DNA of 15,033 bases from JBHIBA01 sp046758845 (GTDB taxonomy: Bacteria > UBA8248 > JACPRG01 > G963555815): positions 1-15,033 of the forward strand of contig JBHIBA010000086.1 of NCBI GenBank assembly GCA_046758845.1, written 5' to 3'. Under the pieces are notes generated by a model. That model saw only the letters and a list, made by a program, of their open reading frames with translations. It had not been told where the DNA came from and made no database searches. Below are positions 12,524 through 15,033 of this stretch, one piece after another (positions within the stretch are counted from its first letter, which is position 1; the number at the start of each line of letters is the position of its first letter). The translations under genes were made by a program, and so were the position numbers.

Positions 12524-14809
12524 GTGGTCATTGAGCATGCCGTCGTGGGCCGCAGACTCCCCATGGTGGACGGAAAGGAGAAGGTTTCCGGGGGGGTCGA
12601 ATACATCGCCGACATGGACCTGCCGGGGATGCTCTACGGAAAGATCCTCCGGAGCCCCCACCCCCACGCGCGCCTCTTCAACGTCGATACCGCCGCAGCG
12701 GAACGGGTGAAAGGCGTTCGGACCATCCTCACCGGCCGGAACGCCCCGCAGACCAAGTTCGGCATTTCCACCTGCGACGAGTTGCCCTTCGCCGCCGACA
12801 AAGTCCGCTACGTGGGGGACGAGGTGGCCGGCGTGGCCGCGGAAACGGAGGAGGCCGCGGAGGAGGCCCTCTCGAAGATCGCCGTCGAATATCAGGAGCT
12901 TCCCCCGGTCACCGATCCCCTGGAGGCCCTGGAAGAGGGAGCGCCCCTCATCCACGACGACAAGCCCGGTAACGTGGCCTACGCCTTTGAGATCGAGCGC
13001 GGGGACGTGGACGGCGCGTTCCAGCGGGCGGACCGGGTCTTTGAGGGAAGCTTCCGCACCCATCTCACCCACCAGGCCTACCTGGAGCCGACGGGCGCCA
13101 TCGCCTCCTATGAGAGCGGAAAGCTCAAGGTGTGGGGCTGTCTGCAATCCATCTTCGCCATCCGGCCCTACCTGCTGTCGAGGCCGATGGGCATCCCCGT
13201 TGACGACATCCAGGTCATTCAGACGCGCCCGGGCGGCGCCTTCGGCGGCAAGCTGGACGTGAAGCTGGCGCTTCTGGTCTCGCTTCTGAGCCGGGAAGCG
13301 GGCGCGCCGGTCAGATCCGTCCTGACGCTGGAGGAAGACCTGATCAGCATGCGGCCCCGGATGCCGGCCATCCTCGACATCCGATCGGCCTTCGCGAAGG
13401 ACGGGAAGTTCCTGGGCAAGATCGTCCGGGTCGTCGCCGACAACGGCGCATATTGCAGCCTCTCGCCCCAGATCATGAGCTCCCTGGCCTTGCGGACGGA
13501 CTCCCTGTACCGGACCCCGGCGGTTCGCATCGATGCCAAGCTGGCTTACACCAACACCGAGCCCACGGGCCAGATGCGGGGGTTCGGAAACCTCCAGGCC
13601 ACCTTCGCCTGGGAGAGCCACCTGGATCACGTCGCCGAGGGCCTCGGGATCGACCCGGTGGAGCTTCGCCTCAAGAACCTCACGCGGACGGGGGACACCT
13701 CCATCCACGGGTGGAAGATCATCAGCTGCGGCGTCTCGGAATGCCTGCAAAAGGCGGCCGAAGCGATCGGCTGGGAAGAGATCCGGGGCCGGCGGGAGCC
13801 GGGCCGCGGGGTGGGCCTGGCCTGCTGCATTCACGTCACGGGGAACCGTGGGTTCAGCGCCGCCCTCGTGGACAAAGACGACGACCCCTCCGAGACAGAG
13901 GTGGTGATCCGCGACGACGGGCGGGTCGAGATCCGCTCGGGCGAGTGCGACCTGGGGGAAGGGGCCGCCACCGTGATGGCCCTGGCGGCCGCCGAGGAGC
14001 TCGGCCTGCCCTACGAGGACATGGTCGTCGCGGCGCACGACACCTCGATGGTCCCCTTCGGGCTGGGGGCCTTCGCCAGCCGGATCACCCTCATGACGGG
14101 CGCGGCCACGCGCGAGGCCGCCCAGGAGGCCCGGCGGAAACTGGTGGAAGCGGCGGCGGAAGCCCTCGAGGCGAGGCCCGAAGAAATCGCAATCGACGGC
14201 CGGAATCTTTATGTCCACGGGACACCGGCCCGCACCCTGAGCGTACAGGAGGTGGTTCGCTCCAGCGCAGACTCCTCCATCTCGGCGAAGGGGCTGTTCC
14301 AGGCCGGGGGTGACATCCTCGACCCCAAAGACAAGTACGGAAACGCCTCGACGACTTACTCCTTCTCCGTCCACGCCGCGGACGTGAACGTAGATTTGAA
14401 AACAGGGGAGGTCCAGGTCAACCGGGTGGTGGCGGCCCACGACCCCGGCAAGGTCATCAACGTGCTGGGCGCGGAGGGTCAGGTGGAAGGCGGCGCGGCG
14501 CAAGGGGCGGCCTACGCCATGATGGAAGAGCTGGTGAAGGACGGGAGCGGCAAGATCCTCAACAACAACTTCGAGGGATACCTGCTTCCGACCTCCATGG
14601 ACGCCTTCGACGTTGAGTCCCTGTGGGTGGAGACCATCGACCCGGTCGGTCCATTCGGCGCCAAGGGCCTGGCCGAGACGGCCATCAACCCCACACCCGC
14701 GGCCGTGGCCAACGCCGTCTACAACGCCACGGGCGTGCGGGTCAGCCATCTTCCCATCACCCCGGAGAAGATCGTCGCGGGCCTGCGGGCGCGTGCCAAT
14801 GGCACATAG
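12524..14809 (+). CDS. Xanthine dehydrogenase family molybdopterin-binding (large) subunit
   Basis: A 761-residue molybdenum hydroxylase large subunit. An a/b-hammerhead domain (about residues 7-125, VVGRRLPMVDGKEKVSG then LYGKILRSPHPHARL) precedes two molybdopterin-binding domains. Visible site residues are Gln208 (GCLQS), the GGAFGGK loop (237-243), Arg352 in MRGFGNLQ, GEGA near 478-481 where most relatives have GQGA, and the catalytic Glu718 in GAKGLAE. Such enzymes hydroxylate N-heterocycles or aldehydes with water as oxygen source; the CO dehydrogenase loop VAYRCSFR is absent, and the substrate is otherwise unknown. The frame is open from 12380, but GTG at 12524 is preferred: AGGA lies 9 bases upstream and homology begins just after it. 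FeS and FAD subunit genes are not seen on either side. Confidence 0.9.
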   Translation: MVIEHAVVGRRLPMVDGKEKVSGGVEYIADMDLPGMLYGKILRSPHPHARLFNVDTAAAERVKGVRTILTGRNAPQTKFGISTCDELPFAADKVRYVGDEVAGVAAETEEAAEEALSKIAVEYQELPPVTDPLEALEEGAPLIHDDKPGNVAYAFEIERGDVDGAFQRADRVFEGSFRTHLTHQAYLEPTGAIASYESGKLKVWGCLQSIFAIRPYLLSRPMGIPVDDIQVIQTRPGGAFGGKLDVKLALLVSLLSREAGAPVRSVLTLEEDLISMRPRMPAILDIRSAFAKDGKFLGKIVRVVADNGAYCSLSPQIMSSLALRTDSLYRTPAVRIDAKLAYTNTEPTGQMRGFGNLQATFAWESHLDHVAEGLGIDPVELRLKNLTRTGDTSIHGWKIISCGVSECLQKAAEAIGWEEIRGRREPGRGVGLACCIHVTGNRGFSAALVDKDDDPSETEVVIRDDGRVEIRSGECDLGEGAATVMALAAAEELGLPYEDMVVAAHDTSMVPFGLGAFASRITLMTGAATREAAQEARRKLVEAAAEALEARPEEIAIDGRNLYVHGTPARTLSVQEVVRSSADSSISAKGLFQAGGDILDPKDKYGNASTTYSFSVHAADVNVDLKTGEVQVNRVVAAHDPGKVINVLGAEGQVEGGAAQGAAYAMMEELVKDGSGKILNNNFEGYLLPTSMDAFDVESLWVETIDPVGPFGAKGLAETAINPTPAAVANAVYNATGVRVSHLPITPEKIVAGLRARANGT

Positions 14810-14970
14810 GCGTTTTTTGACGAACGGAATTGCGTATTTCACCATGCCAATCGTGATAGGGGTGTAGATGGGGATGAAATGCGCGATTCCCAGGGGGGCT
14901 TCCCTCGGCTTCACTCGGGACATGTTTTGTAAGCCACGTTGGTTTGCCGGGGGGGCTTTTTTGAAAACCG

Positions 14971-15025
14971 GCCCCCCTGGACCCCCCGGAAAACTTCTGA
15001 CGGCCCGGCACTGCGTGGCCGGGCC
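14971..15025 (-). repeat. Hairpin repeat, copy B (inverted relative to copy A)
   Basis: Read on the minus strand: GGCCCGGC, 8 bases, GCCGGGCC, then a 31-base segment with AGAAGTTTTCC and GGGGGGTCCAGGGGGGC. Its stem differs from copy A at two positions on each arm, and both remain perfectly paired. Next to it, GGGGGGC (14950-14956) and GCCCCCC (14971-14977) form another dyad around a T6 run. Confidence 0.7.
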
Positions 15026-15033
15026 TGCTTTTG
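15002..15033 (+). terminator. Possible intrinsic terminator downstream of the hydroxylase gene
   Basis: GGCCCGGC, loop of 8, GCCGGGCC (15002-15025) followed by TGCTTTTG at the window edge. It lies about 190 bases after the stop codon. The stem is strong, but the T run is interrupted and cut by the window end, and the same stem is part of repeat copy B. Confidence 0.5.

Noticed and set aside
12398..14923. Long minus-strand open frame antisense to the hydroxylase gene
   Set aside because: A by-product of high-GC codon use opposite a clear family member; no domain pattern is seen in it.

Overview
The window is a GC-rich stretch of bacterial chromosome dominated by a cytochrome c oxidase (heme-copper oxidase) locus on the minus strand (about 65-8076). 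It is followed by a plus-strand cyclase-family hydrolase gene, a less GC-rich accessory patch, a gene-poor spacer full of palindromes, and a plus-strand molybdenum hydroxylase large subunit. No rRNA, tRNA, CRISPR array, integrase or transposase is visible. The organism looks like an aerobically respiring, probably Gram-negative-type bacterium. The gene set (subunit IV of the prokaryotic type, a DUF420 protein, two subunit III genes, ctaA and ctaB together) would fit phyla such as Nitrospirota, Methylomirabilota, Acidobacteriota or former Deltaproteobacteria, but the sequence alone does not decide this.

Region 1 (minus strand, read from 8076 down to 65): a secreted cupredoxin/CarboxypepD-type protein; coxB (CuA subunit II); coxA (A1-type subunit I with intact D and K channel residues); ctaA (heme A synthase); ctaB (heme O synthase); a 36-residue single-span protein; a divergent subunit III; a secreted CxxC membrane protein; a canonical subunit III; subunit IV; and a DUF420 membrane protein. 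Short gaps and overlaps indicate one operon from coxB onward. It encodes the enzyme core plus the complete heme O to heme A pathway needed to load it. No SCO1 or Cox11 copper chaperone is inside the window, which makes the CxxC protein and the cupredoxin interesting candidates for copper handling or electron donation.

Region 2 (8077-9700): a roughly 500-base divergent spacer with a candidate promoter on each strand, a cyclase-family (kynurenine-formamidase-like) metal hydrolase, and a short fragment resembling the C-terminus of fused TRAP transporter permeases.

Region 3 (9806-11456, minus): an ATGA-overlapping pair made of a ComF-like phosphoribosyltransferase and a SLOG/DUF2493-like Rossmann protein, plus a small secreted protein of unknown family. 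Hand-counted samples here are 42-48% GC, against 68-75% in the oxidase and hydroxylase genes, which suggests acquired DNA. The PRTase-SLOG pair is the best candidate for a little-described nucleotide-based system.

Region 4 (11445-15033): about 1 kb without a convincing gene, holding two groups of palindromes, then a xanthine-dehydrogenase-family molybdopterin subunit with its own promoter-like sequence. No FeS or FAD partner subunit is visible. The gene is bracketed by two inverted copies of a hairpin repeat whose stems differ by compensatory changes.
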